A stretch of 64,000 nucleotides of DNA from Microthyrium microscopicum (taxonomy: Eukaryota; Ascomycota; Dothideomycetes; Microthyriales; Microthyriaceae), in NCBI GenBank assembly GCA_010405405.1, contig MU004234.1, forward strand, positions 664,993 through 728,992, read 5' to 3'. How positions within the stretch are numbered: the stretch's first letter is position 1; each line of letters begins with the position of its first letter. The notes below the pieces were generated by a model, which saw only the letters and a list, made by a program, of their open reading frames with translations, did not search any database and was not told where the DNA came from. The position numbers were made by a program, and so were the translations under genes. Shown one piece after another: positions 44,779-55,950 of the stretch.

Positions 44779-46371
44779 ATGGGTATGAAAGACTCGCCGA
44801 TGTGGGGGACGATAGCGTGTGGCGCTGGGTTGTTTTCTGATGGTTATCTCAATGCTGTAAGGTTTTTGCAACTGTTTCGTTTGAACTACACTAAAACCTG
44901 GCCAGATTATCGGACCTGTAGGAACAATGTTGAAGCATATTTATGGCACAGCATACTCAAATTCACCGTCATACGCCAATGTGTCTGCGCTCGTATTCGT
45001 CGGAACTGTCGTCGGTCAACTGGTTTTTGGATACACCAGTGATCACATATCGCGAAAATGGTCTCTCATGGTCTCAACCGTCATCCTTATCATATTCGCT
45101 ATCATGGGTGCTGGAGCTTACGGCGCCCACGGCAGTCTAGATGGCATGCTCGCTGCATTGTGCGCATATCGTTTCCTGCTCGGAATTGGAATCGGTGGCG
45201 AATATCCAGCTGGTAGTGTCGGAGCATCTGAGCATTCGGGCAGTCTGAAAGCTGGCTCAAGAAATCGCATGTTCATCATGTTTACCAATGTCCAGATTGA
45301 TCTGGGATTTGTAGTCGCTCCGCTTGTTGCCATGATTGTGGTATGTGCACGCCTTGAACTCGATCTGTGTCGCAATTCACTGACTTTAATAGACTCTAGC
45401 ATGCACAGAGAACCATCTTCGCGCTGCATGGCGTATTTGCCTCGGACTCGGCGCCCTTCCACCAATTTCGCTCTTCTACCTTCGTCTAAAGATCTCAGAG
45501 CCAGAGCCATACAAACACGAGAAAATGACTGCGAAACAAACACCATGGCTGCTAACATTCAGATACTATGGACCCCGTCTTTGTATCGTCGCAGTAATTT
45601 GGTTCATCTATGATTTCAGTGCATATTCCTTTGGTATCTACAGTTCGGCAATTCTAGACGGCCTACTCGGCGGTTCAAGCAAGCTCTGGGTTTCATTCGG
45701 ATGGTCCACTCTTCTCAATCTGTTTTATATGCCTGGAGCTATCGCCGGTGGCTATCTATCCGATACAAGACTCGGAGCCAAGAAGACTCTTATCATCTGC
45801 CTTATTCTGCAAGCAATCGTCGGCTTCATCATGGCTGCCTGCTACACGAGCCTATCCAAACATATCGGCGGTTTTGTAGTAGTATACGGCCTATTTTTGG
45901 CCCTTGGAGAATGCGGTCCAGGTGATAACATCGGCCTCTTCGCAGCCAAGACCAGCTCCACTCACGTCCGGTATGCAATACCCTTTCCAAATCATCAAAT
46001 ATCCATTTTACTTACATATATCTAGTGGCAAATACTACGGTTTAGCAGCAGCGTTTGGTAAAATCGGTGCCTTCGTCGGCAACTACGCATTCCCAGCCAT
46101 CGGCAAATACGCGCACGGCGATGAACTCAAATCCGGCCAATACCAATTCTACACTGGCGCCGCGCTTGCAATCTTTGCTGCATTCTTGGGTCTTTTGCTG
46201 CCTGAGCTTGATCAAGATGTCGTCGCAAGGGAGGATATCGAGTTCCGTGAATATCTCGAATCACACGGTTATGATACGTCAGTCCTTGGTATCCATGATG
46301 GCAGTGAAGCGTCTCTAGAGGCCTCTGAAACTCAACAAGTCAAAGCGGAAAGTCACAACAAGTTCGACTAA
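44779..46371 (+). CDS. GIT1-like glycerophosphodiester/phosphate MFS transporter
   Basis: Exons 44779-44856, 44906-45340, 45393-45970 and 46026-46371 encode 478 aa. It is a 12-span major facilitator protein of the phosphate:H+ symporter branch. The opening GLFSDGYLNA-IIGPVGTML, joined over the first intron, is highly characteristic of Git1-type carriers. The MFS loop motif is in GYTSDHISRKWSLM; YRFLLGIGIGGEYPAGSVGA is the family helix-4/5 block; GGYLSDTRLGAKKT is the second-half loop. Yeast Git1 imports glycerophosphoinositol and glycerophosphocholine under phosphate limitation. The start lacks the usual 20-40 extra cytosolic residues. Introns are 49, 52 and 55 bases. Confidence 0.85.
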
Positions 46372-47146
46372 TCTGTCAGTCTTTCAGAGCGGGTCGCTTT
46401 TGTGGTTGTAATCGATGTTTACGGACGAGCAAGACGAGCTCTTCAACGCGCGTCGTTATGAGTTGGGATGGTGGTTCATTGTCCCTCCCTGGCTCTTGAG
46501 ATTTTGTGCAAGATATCCTAGAACGCGTAAATCTATTAATTTGATCTGCCTATGATCTTGGCGAGACTGGATCTGGACGCGTCGGTTGATAGCAATGTGA
46601 CATTGGTAATGGCTTGGCTCGCGGCATGAGTCGATCATCAAAGTGATTCCTGGTTTGCGGTAGTCATGACTCACTTGCTTACCGAACTTTCCATGGTTCT
46701 AGAAATCGCAAGTTGGGCTGCAGGTTTTCTAGCCAGTATGCTCGAGCAAATCGCATCGTCGCCCTCGTCGTAAAGTTGAGGATGGCCAGGGAGTGCATGT
46801 TGCCCAAAGAGGAAGGTCGAAATGTTGTTGCAACTGGCAAGCCCGAAGGACCTCGGTTCCCTTCGGAGCGGAAAAACGCATTATCCGAATATGTAAATAT
46901 CGTGCACAGACCATTGGACCTTCGATTGGGCATCGAATGACTCCCCGCAGAGCGACAGTGACTGTCTCCACGTCCAAATAAATTATTAAAAGCTTCATCT
47001 TTCGCATAGCGAGCTCTTGGTTCCTCGAAGCTGGAAAGAGTTTGCAATTCTGTCGCATTGGCCCCCCGATACTTCGCGCCACTGATCAATCATTCATCCA
47101 GCTCAACCTCGTAACAAGGCTGACAAGGCCTTAGCATCGATTCAAG
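46372..47146. other. Intergenic, no gene seen
   Basis: Separates the GIT1-like gene from SES1 (same strand). Mutually antisense open frames at 46679-47089 are not convincing. Confidence 0.55.
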
Positions 47147-48674
47147 ATGCTTGACGTTCAAGACTTCATCAAAGAGCGAGGCGGTGATCCAGAGAAAATT
47201 CGCGACTCCCAGAAAAAGCGGAATGCACCTGTGGAACTAGTCGACGAAGTCATTGCTCTTTTTGAAGAGCACAGAAAAACACAATATGAGGCGACGCAGC
47301 ATAACACCAAAATCAACGAAGTTCAAAAAGCAATCGGCCAGAAGAAAAAGGCCAAAGAGAACGCTGACGATCTGCTGAAAGAGAAGGATGAGTGGACAGC
47401 TAAGAAAAAGGCTGCAGAAGAGGCTGCTGGACTAAAGCTCAAGGAGCTCAATGCAAAGGCAAAGAGCGTCGGAAACTATGTCCATTCTACAGTTCCTGTC
47501 AGCTTGACTGAAGATGATAATGCGCTTATTCGTGACTGGGCGCCGGAAGGTACGGCGGTGGAGAAGAAGGATTGTCTTTCACATCATGAAGTTCTCTATC
47601 GGTTAGGCGGGTATGACCCTGAACGTGGTGTCAAGGTCGTCGGGCATCGTGGATACTGTCTCACTGGCATGGGTCTATTCCTCAACCTCGCACTCGTCAA
47701 CTATGGCCTGCACTTTCTCCACGCTAAAGGATATCAGCCTAATGCCCCACCCTTTATGATGCTTCGCGATCAAATGGCCAAAACCGCTCAATTAGAACAG
47801 TTCGACGAGGAATTGTACAAGGTAGTCGAGGATCCCAAAGATCCAGCTTCTGACAAGTACCTTATTGCGACTTCTGAGCAACCTCTTTCTGCACTCCATG
47901 CCGATGAGTGGATCCACCCGACCGAGTTGCCTATCAAATATGCTGGTTTCAGCACATGTTTCCGAAAAGAAGCAGGTTCTCATGGCAAAGATGCATGGGG
48001 AATCTTCAGAGTTCATCAGTTTGAAAAGGTATTCAGATCACACCTCATGTCCCTCCACACCAGCTCTAATATTTGCTAGATTGAACAATTCATTTTCACA
48101 ACTCCAGAGAAATCATGGGAAATGTTTGACTCCATGATAGACACCAGCGAAGAGTTCTACAAGTCTCTCAAGCTTCCATATCGGGTAGTTGCCATTGTTT
48201 CCAGCGCCCTGAACAATGCGGCTGCTAAGAAGTAACTTGATATCTCTCACATGTTGCATGTAGATTGAACTGACAATAGATAGGTACGATCTGGAAGCTT
48301 GGTTCCCATTCCAAGGTGAATACAAAGAGTTAGTCTCTTGCTCAAACTGCACAGATTACCAAACTCGTGAACTCGAGATTCGGTTTGGTCAGAAAAAGCA
48401 GACTAGCACACGAAAGGAATATGTACATGCTCTCAATTCAACCCTATGTGCTACCGAGCGAGCTTTATGTTGCGTTCTCGAGAACTACCAGACACCAGAT
48501 GGTATTGTGGTTCCGGAAGTGCTGAGAAAATACATCCCTGGCGAGCCTGAATTCCTACCATGGCAGCGCGAGCTACCCAAGGATTCTACAAGCACCAAGA
48601 AAAAGGCTGCAGAGAAGAAGACCGCTCCGCTGGAGAAGAAAGTTGAAGATCTCAAGGTTTCTGACTCCAAGTAA
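47147..48674 (+). CDS. SES1: Seryl-tRNA synthetase, cytosolic
   Basis: Class II aminoacyl-tRNA synthetase charging tRNA-Ser. Exons 47147-48028, 48080-48231 and 48284-48674 encode 474 aa. Residues 1-110 are the N-terminal antiparallel coiled-coil arm that contacts the tRNA long variable arm ([20 protein letters not shown], then a Lys/Ala-rich stretch). The catalytic core has the [17 protein letters not shown] block, motif 2 [20 protein letters not shown] (about residue 271 on) and motif 3 [20 protein letters not shown]. The C-terminus carries the lysine-rich eukaryotic extension ([17 protein letters not shown]). Introns are 51 and 52 bases. A standard single-copy housekeeping gene. Confidence 0.96.
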
Positions 48675-49091
48675 GGTTTTCTACGATGCATGATTATTGA
48701 TGATTGGGACGGAATGCATAGGGAATGAAGATAAGCATATCATAGACTCGAATTGAAGTCATACAAAATACATGATCGTGTATCAGTCGACATGATTACA
48801 GCAAAAGCTCGCGGTAATTAGTATCAAGCCTGTGGATAGGATTGTCAGCGTTTTATCGAAGTAATTGCGGTGAGTCAATGACTGGCCGAGAAGACAACGG
48901 CTCGTTCAGTGATTCGTTAGGCGTGAGATCACTTTCATTCTTCTCTCACAGACATCAGAACATGTCCAAGTAATCAAACCGCTTGTAACTAAGGTCTATC
49001 ATTCAATTTCGATTAACTTGAAAAACATTAACAAGAAAACCAAACGCTAACCATCCTATAGGGATATCAAATTAAAGAAACCCAACCATCA
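48675..49091. other. Convergent 3' region
   Basis: Between SES1 and the hydrolase gene, which converge. No feature is recognised. Confidence 0.6.
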
Positions 49092-50457
49092 CTATAGCCT
49101 CGCGTTAACCCACTCCTCAATCACAGTCGCCGCCGGCGTCTTCCCCTTGATATTCAGCGTATAATTCATAATCTGCTCCTCATGACTCGCCCTCGGCGTC
49201 TCCACATAAAACACCCTCTCCCTCCCAATCCTCCGTCTAAACACACCCCCATTCATATCCTTATTCGTCGTCGCACCTGCGTAAATATACGCCACATCCG
49301 CACTCGCAAACCCCTCCGCAATCGCATTCGCAAATATCCTAATACTATCAATCAAAATCTCGCCCCCACCGCCCCAAATCATGACTTCATCCACAACACG
49401 CTCCGCGACGGATTTCCACCATTCTGGTGGCGCGCGGATGGGTTCTGCGTACTCGTCGATGTTGCCCGGCCCAATAAAAGTGCTGGAGGCACGGTTGAGA
49501 GCGGCGATGGTGAGATAGTCTGATTCGGCGTTGTCTTTGAAGGCGGGAGATTTGGTTTCGAAGGATATCCAGGGTGAGATTAGGAGGGCGCCTTTTAGGT
49601 TGGATGTTAGTTGGATTCTGTCGACGAGGGGGTGTGGGTGGGCGAGGTGGAGGAGGAGGGCGGAGACGAGGTTGGCGCCGGCTGAATCGCCGCCTAGAAG
49701 GATCTTGGAGATGTTAGCAAGAACTACTGTGTGGAAAGGTGTTGTGCTGACTTTTGCGGGATCTCGTTGCTCCTTGTCGAGGAGGTATTTTAGAACGGTT
49801 ACGGCTTGTTGTAGTTGGTAGGGGTAGTTTTTGTAGGGCGCGAGGGTGTATGTGACGGAGAAGATTGAGAAGTCGTTTCCAACGTCTCTTGTGGCTTTCT
49901 GTAACGAGAATTGGTATTTCAGATGGCCGGAGGTAGCATGACCGATGTATCCTCCGCCTAAAAGCTGTTAGACCTTGTTTAAAAACGCAGTGATGGTGTG
50001 GCACTAACCATGAAAGAATATCATAACATATTTGGCGTCCGATCTACCGAGCCAATGTCCTTTTGTGCCTCCTCCAAGATCTACTGTGCTTGGTATCCAG
50101 TGTATGGCTTTCGCCTCTTTCTCGTAGGTCCTACATTCATCAGACAACGTCCGAAACTGGAATGTTGTCAAATACCTTTGCGTTGAAGCCGTCAGACTTT
50201 GTGATTCCCTAGCGCTCAGCCTGGACAAGATCTCTCGAACAGTAGCGTATGCGATATCTCGTTTTAAGGTAGGGGCGCCTTTTGTTCCTCTGAACGGAGC
50301 TTTAAACATGCGAATAAACGTTGCAAGTCCTTAATGAGAGTCAGCGACTTCCAGTGACGAACAATTGGCCAATCCGTGTCTACGCACCAATATGAAAGAA
50401 AGACGGTAGCAAGCCCACCATGCTAACCCGCTCTTCTCTCTGTGATTCTTTCTCCAT
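49092..50457 (-). CDS. HSL-type alpha/beta hydrolase (esterase/lipase)
   Basis: Exons 50388-50457, 50009-50329, 49752-49957 and 49092-49703 encode 402 aa. It belongs to the hormone-sensitive-lipase family: oxyanion-hole motif FFHGGGYIGH, built across the second intron; nucleophile elbow LLGGDSAGAN at the start of the last exon; acidic residue in GGGEILIDSIRIFA; catalytic histidine in ETPRASHEEQIMNY. All three catalytic positions are present. A hydrophobic N-terminal segment (VGLLPSFFHIGLATFIRMF) suggests membrane association or an anchor. The substrate is probably a small acyl ester. Introns are 48-58 bases. Confidence 0.9.
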
Positions 50458-51801
50458 GACGAACTGCACCAGTACCAATCCAATGGTCTGGCCTCTTTTC
50501 CCACTGGTCACGACAGTCCGGCAAGAGTTCCGAAGGAAAAGCAAAGGTCAATCGACAAGCTTTATGTGCAAGTGCCTAAATAATGCAAGTCATTTTCCTA
50601 GTAAATTCATCTTGAAAGGCCAATCATTGGGGCAGGTTTCAGCCGCGAACCTAGTCAGTTATTCTGCTTGATATGAAACATCCGAGGCATTGAAGACAAA
50701 ACCAAACGTGTACAGCGTGCAGGGCGCATAGAGATCGTTGCCACGTGCGATCATACTATATAAATCAAGGCAACTTTTGCCTCCTCCATAATTAATAATT
50801 GATATGTGTCTGTTCCACTAAAACACTCTTCGTCGTTGGCCCAAAATATGCGTTGAAGAGTACAGAAGGACCGAATTGGAGATGAGAAGATAGATTGTCG
50901 TTCGGAACGCTTCACTGATCTGCAGACTTTAGTTTAAAGTCACTGATCAACAGCCAGGTCTATTTAAACTTCCGTTATCTTCAATTGGTTAAGAAAAGAC
51001 GTGAAGCTGAATTGAACATGGAAGATGAATCGCTTGGAGCGTATGGTATTTCATTATACCATGAATCGTGACAGGCTCATCTTAGAACGTACGAAAGTAA
51101 CATTACAGTGACATCCTAGTACTCATTCGAGGTACAAAAATGTAGTCGGGCTTTTTTTTCATTGTCCTTGATAAGCAAGGTATACGAAGTTATAGACCTA
51201 AGAACTCCGGATTATGTCGTTTCCGAAACTATCGGGCAAACAATCACTATAACATGTGCCTGCTTTCTTTGATAAGTAAACTGGTGAGATACATTTGCTC
51301 TAAAGATGCGAATATCCCTATTTGGCCTCTGCAACCACTGATGCGATATGCCAACTTAGGCCACTTCTAGGCTTGGAATTGAATAATTACAGAGTATAGT
51401 AGCTATCTACTGTCAGAGCTATATGCCTTGTAGGTACTTATTCAGGCATCGTGTAGCTGCTAATCACTCAAAAATGAATGATGTCCTGACGCTGTATGCT
51501 TCATATTTGAAGTTTCGTTCTACTAAGCTTTAAATATTAAGACTTCAGTATGACTTGATTATCGGTAGAAGGCTCGCGTAAAGTACTTGTACCCCAAAAT
51601 CTTTATTCAGTGTTCTTTAAGACTCTCGTCAATTCCGCGTTCGGAAAATGATCGACATCCGCTCCTAGCCACCCTATGACATCTATGATCTAAGGCATTT
51701 CCTCTTCTGTGACTTCAGTTCAACAATCTTGGAACATATCAAGAATCCGTCTGAATCCGTCTGAAGAACAGCACTGAACTCGATTCCGAAGCCTGGAAAT
51801 C
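50458..51801. other. Gene-poor divergent spacer
   Basis: 1.3 kb between the divergent hydrolase and GNAT genes. No open frame of coding character occurs except a short one at 50420-50671 overlapping the hydrolase start. AT-rich with no repeat structure recognised. Confidence 0.55.
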
Positions 51802-52612
51802 ATGCGTATTCGATGCATGACGTATTCTGACGTTGGAGCCGTTGCGGACATTGGGAAGGAAGTGTTTGCCAACGACAAACTCTTTAACTGGCTCTATCCA
51901 TACAAAAATCAATTTCCAAATGATAGTCACCGCTGGCAGATGTTGCGCCTACGCAGACGGCTACTCGAGCGAGGTTCTCATGGGTTTGTTTGCGAGACTG
52001 AGACTGGCGATAATGACTGGGATGAGACTGAAGGACCTGTCATTGTGGGTTATATATTTTTCATAGTGAAAGGTAATGGTGAGGAAACGCAAAAATGGCA
52101 AATAGATTCTTTCATGAATAGTAAGTTGTATTGAGGTTTCTAAAGGTAAAACTTGCCTAGACGACTTGTGCTTATAATTACTCGCAGAGATGGAGAGATA
52201 CTTGCTGGAATGGGAGGCATACTATGAGCAAAGATTCTTACAGCGCGCAATGGATAGAAGAGCTCATGAGATGTACGCCAACACCAAACAAGTCAGGGTC
52301 TATCAAGCTCTTAACGAATATTGGTACATCGGCGTTCTGGGGGTCAATCCCAGGTACCAACGTCGAGGCATTGGAGCGAAACTTGTGAACCAAGGCTTGC
52401 AAATGGCTGAAGACGGAGAACTTCCCGTGGTGCTGGATGCTACTGCCGCAGGAAAAGGACTGTATACAAAGCTTGGTTTCAAGACTGTTCAGGTATCACG
52501 ATTTGGACCAGTATCGGAAGATATCGTTGCAATGCTTTGGGAACCGGAGACATGCAAGGGGCAGTGGCTTGGGGAGGAAAAAGATGGAATTTCAAAGCTC
52601 AAAGTGCCATAA
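51802..52612 (+). CDS. GNAT-family N-acetyltransferase
   Basis: Exons 51802-52120 and 52188-52612 encode 247 aa. The fold starts MRIRCMTYSDVGAVADIGKE, typical of GNAT strand 1/helix 1. The acetyl-CoA-binding motif A is VLGVNPRYQRRGIGAKLVNQ (R/Q-x-x-G-x-G/A form), followed by VVLDATAAGKGLYTKLGFKT, which is motif B with the LYxKLGF signature. It is close to fungal small-molecule acetyltransferases of unknown substrate. The 67-base intron interrupts the protein before KMERYLLEWEAYYEQRF. It precedes the chitosanase on the same strand by 295 bases. Confidence 0.87.
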
Positions 52613-52907
52613 GCCTGTTATTAGTAGTAAAATATGAACACATACTGTCTGAGGTTGTTATACTTTGTACGATTTAGAGCTAGTCATGGACCTTTTTGGG
52701 CTTATGCGCGACATTGACCATGTGTTCGAGTTCCAAAACAGTAAAATGGTAAGTAACACACGAACGAACAATGAAACAACAGTAGATGCAGAGAAATACT
52801 TGGCTGAACTCGCAAATTACGATATCTTGCTTTTGATTTCTTTGAGATGTCTACGATATTCATCTCTCAAGTTCAATTATTTAGCCGTGTGGCTCACTGC
52901 GTTCAAC

Positions 52908-53846
52908 ATGCAATTGTTCACCTCAGCCTTTTGTTTCTATTCGCTCTTATGCATCATATCGGCTTGCGATATTCCAGTAAACGTACAATCATTCTACAAT
53001 CGTATCAAGAGCGGGAAGTGTGCTGGCGGTAAGGTCCTTAAAGATGGTTTCCACAGCATTGAAGGAGACATGAAAGGTGAACATCTCCGAAACCCACGGC
53101 CATATCTTTCAAGATACTGACATATCAAGACTTTGCATATTGCCAGGACCAGAAATCTGGAGTGATTTATGTTCATGGAAATGGAACGAACTTTGCAAAC
53201 ATGGATGTAGACTGCGATGGTCAACAAAGTCCGCGCCCAGATGATCGATGTGGAGCTTCAAAAGATACGCAATCGGAAACTAGTTTTCGAACACTAGCCC
53301 GGAAATACTCAAAAACGGCAGGCAACAATATCACAGATCTCAACGCAAATTACATCCCGTTCGTCGTGTTTGGCAACACTGGATCTAGGTCGGGATATAC
53401 AACATTTGATCCTAAGAAACATGGTATCCAACCTTTGAGTGTCATGGCCGTTGTCTGTGGAGATAAATTAGTATGTCTTTTCCGTGGTTTTACATTTAAG
53501 AAGCCTAAACAAATTAGATTTATGGTGTTTGGGGTGATTCTAACGGCGATGATGGACCGCCCTTGGTAAGTCATACTCAGGCGATCATTTTGCACCGCTC
53601 TAAATAATTGTCTCTGACGGACTTTAGGTCGGCGAGGCAAGCATAGCACTAGCAACCGCCTGCTATGGGTCGAGCAACATCAATGGCAACCAGGGGCATG
53701 ATGTTAACGATGTGCTGTACATTGCATTTCCAGGAAGCGTGGCGAATACGGTAAATGTTCGAGCTGATTGGGCTGCGAAGAGCTATGATGACTTCGAGCG
53801 CTCAATTGAAAGTCTGGGTAACGAGTTGATCCAGAGGCTTTCATAA
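52908..53846 (+). CDS. Secreted chitosanase, glycoside hydrolase family 75
   Basis: Exons 52908-53076, 53130-53470, 53518-53565 and 53628-53846 encode 258 aa, the normal GH75 size. Residues 1-19 (MQLFTSAFCFYSLLCIISA) are the signal peptide. Family blocks: VNVQSFYNRIKSGKCAGGKV, FANMDVDCDGQQSPRPDDRC, ASKDTQSETSFRTLARKYSK, YIPFVVFGNTGSRSGYTTFD, IQPLSVMAVVCGDKL and, spread over the short third exon, IYGVWGDSNGDDGPPLVGEA, which holds the conserved acidic catalytic residues. It hydrolyses chitosan outside the cell, for nutrition or wall remodelling. Introns are 53, 47 and 62 bases. Confidence 0.93.
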
Positions 53847-54109
53847 GCCTCCACTCATGAGGCTGTGACGAAGGAGAGAATTCGGGAGTTCATCTGTCCA
53901 GCTTTTTCTGATTATTAAGTAGTGGCTGTGTTAAACATTAATATTATTAAAGTGTCTCCAAAATGTCCGCTACACGTGGTCTTGGAGATACGACATCATT
54001 GGATCTCTCGTGAAGTAGAGCGCTTATTGACCATCTTACGCGAGATGGAACATATGAAGCCTATAGATAGTTAGGAAGCGGAGCCATATTCGCAGCTGCA
54101 ATGGGACAC

Positions 54110-55950
54110 TCACCATTGCATAGGATCTTGTCCCGTCTCTAGCATTTCAGCAATTGTAGTCGCTTGTGGTAATCGCGCCTCTCTGCCTATGATATGAAGA
54201 GACTCCGTTGCGTACCATCTAGTATCAATCGACACCAGCTTCGAACCACCAACAGCCGAGATGGGCCAAATGAAGCCACCTGCAATCGTAGCGCTGAGAC
54301 GTTTCGAAGGATCCTGAAGCGGCGTACGTATAAACTGAGGCACACTTGCCAATATATCCATTGCCATATTCTGCGCGGTTTGCGCAGCTACAGAGCGTAT
54401 AAGAAGCCACGCGTTTCGCTCTGCTTGAGAAGCGTCAGGTTTTACTGCTGTCCCTTCCACAATCACCTCGTTCACAAACAGTCGTATCATCCGAATGGAG
54501 TTCCAGAGCCGGGCGATGAGATGGCTCGAGTATCTGTGAGCAAAGAAGCGGAAAGCCTCATTGGGTGTCTCCTCCGCATCAACAATTTCATAGGTCCATG
54601 GCGGTTGGAGGGTGTTTGAAAGCTCAAAGCACGCATCTTCCACCTTCATTGCTATGCGAAGTCTTTCTGCGGGATCTGAAGCTTCTTTGTCTCGAAGCAT
54701 GATCTGCAGTTCAATGAAATCGTCCACAATGGGCCAGGTACGTAGAATTGGAGAGGAGTAGTCCATGTACGGCATCTGTAAGTTGTTAGTTCGTGCGTAT
54801 TATTGCTTTCAATGATGCGGCACCCACAGCCATAATGTCCAATTCGATAAAGTCGAGAGGAAGTGGCCTGATCGCATGTCAGTACATAAACATTCGAATC
54901 GGTTTTTATCTGCTCAGCTATGCGTTCTGCTGGGGTAGCTCCTGGACAAATCCCTGCAACGAAGTCCAAGACAACATGAAGAAGTCGTTACACGCACTCC
55001 TGGACACATTGCGAGACTTATCGTGCGCACAGTTTGTTCTAACTTACTTTGCTCGTTGCGCACAAGTGACGCGAATGTTATTGCTTCACTTTGCATGAGT
55101 AATCGTCCAATCACAGTTCGGTATAAAGACGCCTACCTTACGTGAATATATAGCTTCCTACCAAGAGCTGTTTCAAATTGCCGCGGTCCGCGCATTTTAA
55201 GAAGGGCGAGCGCTCCAAAGATATGTGTATTCCATCCATCGCTGGATATGCAGCTATCCTGAGCAACAGTCTCAAACAAGCTCAAGATGAGCACAGAGAT
55301 CAACGTGCTGTCCAGAGTGGCATCATTGGACTGAAGAGCACTAGTGGTTTGCTCAAGTGCCTGCGCATAAAAGGTACGAGCCCTTTTGAGGATTTCGGGT
55401 TCTTTTCGCTCTCGTGACAAATTTGCCATTGCCGCTGCAGATGTCGAGGCTAGAAATGGCGTTGTAGCAGGCACTTTGGTGTAGATTTCCGCGAGATAGT
55501 CGAAATGGCTACCCGGAGCATATGCGGTGAGGAAATGGCATACAGCAGCGTCCTGTACTGGCTGGTCTAGGGATGGTGGAACCCAAATCATGGTACTTTG
55601 GCGAGACTGTTTGATCAGCTCTGGAGATCGCGATTTGGCTGTCTTTTGATTCAATTTCCTTTGTGTTTTCTCGAATTTCTGGACAACCTTCTCTAGAATT
55701 GGGTTAAAGATTTATTACTGCAGTAAATCAAGGAGCTTACTGGTTTCATTTCGAAAAGACAGATCCAGTTGATTTCGGTAGCCTGTACATTCTATAGACT
55801 TGTTTATGCATTGAGTGCAGCTTGGTATCTTCCTGTCACACTAGAAATCGTTAGCTTTCCCACGATGAAAGTTTGGTTCGAAGTAGTTACCTTGATGCGA
55901 CGAGTTCGACATCCTTCACAAGCATCCGATGGTTTTCCACAAAACACCAT
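54110..55950 (-). CDS. Zn2Cys6 transcription factor, apparently interrupted
   Basis: The first exons (55891-55950, 55741-55840, 55137-55692) build a binuclear zinc cluster: CEGCRTRRIKCDRKIPSCTQ, then CINKSIEC, with all six cysteines, at residues 11-37. A fungal regulator middle domain follows (AVCHFLTAYAPGSHFDYLAE; SVLILSLFETVAQDS; FGALALLKMRGPRQFETALG). After LYIHVR the frame meets TAG at about 55134 but resumes in the same frame as RTVIGRLLMQSEAITFASLV; no usable acceptor lies between. Later parts (LPLDFIELDIMA joined to MPYMDYSSPILRTWPIVDDF) run to a TGA at 54110. Splicing between 54780 and 55130 is uncertain. Either the gene is a young pseudogene or a short insertion or base error disrupts it. 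The target pathway is unknown; the neighbouring chitosanase could be one target, but this is speculation. Confidence 0.7.

Noticed and set aside
46679-47089. Minus-strand open frame before SES1
   Set aside because: Antisense frames are equally open here and no motif is seen; it is likely non-coding promoter DNA.
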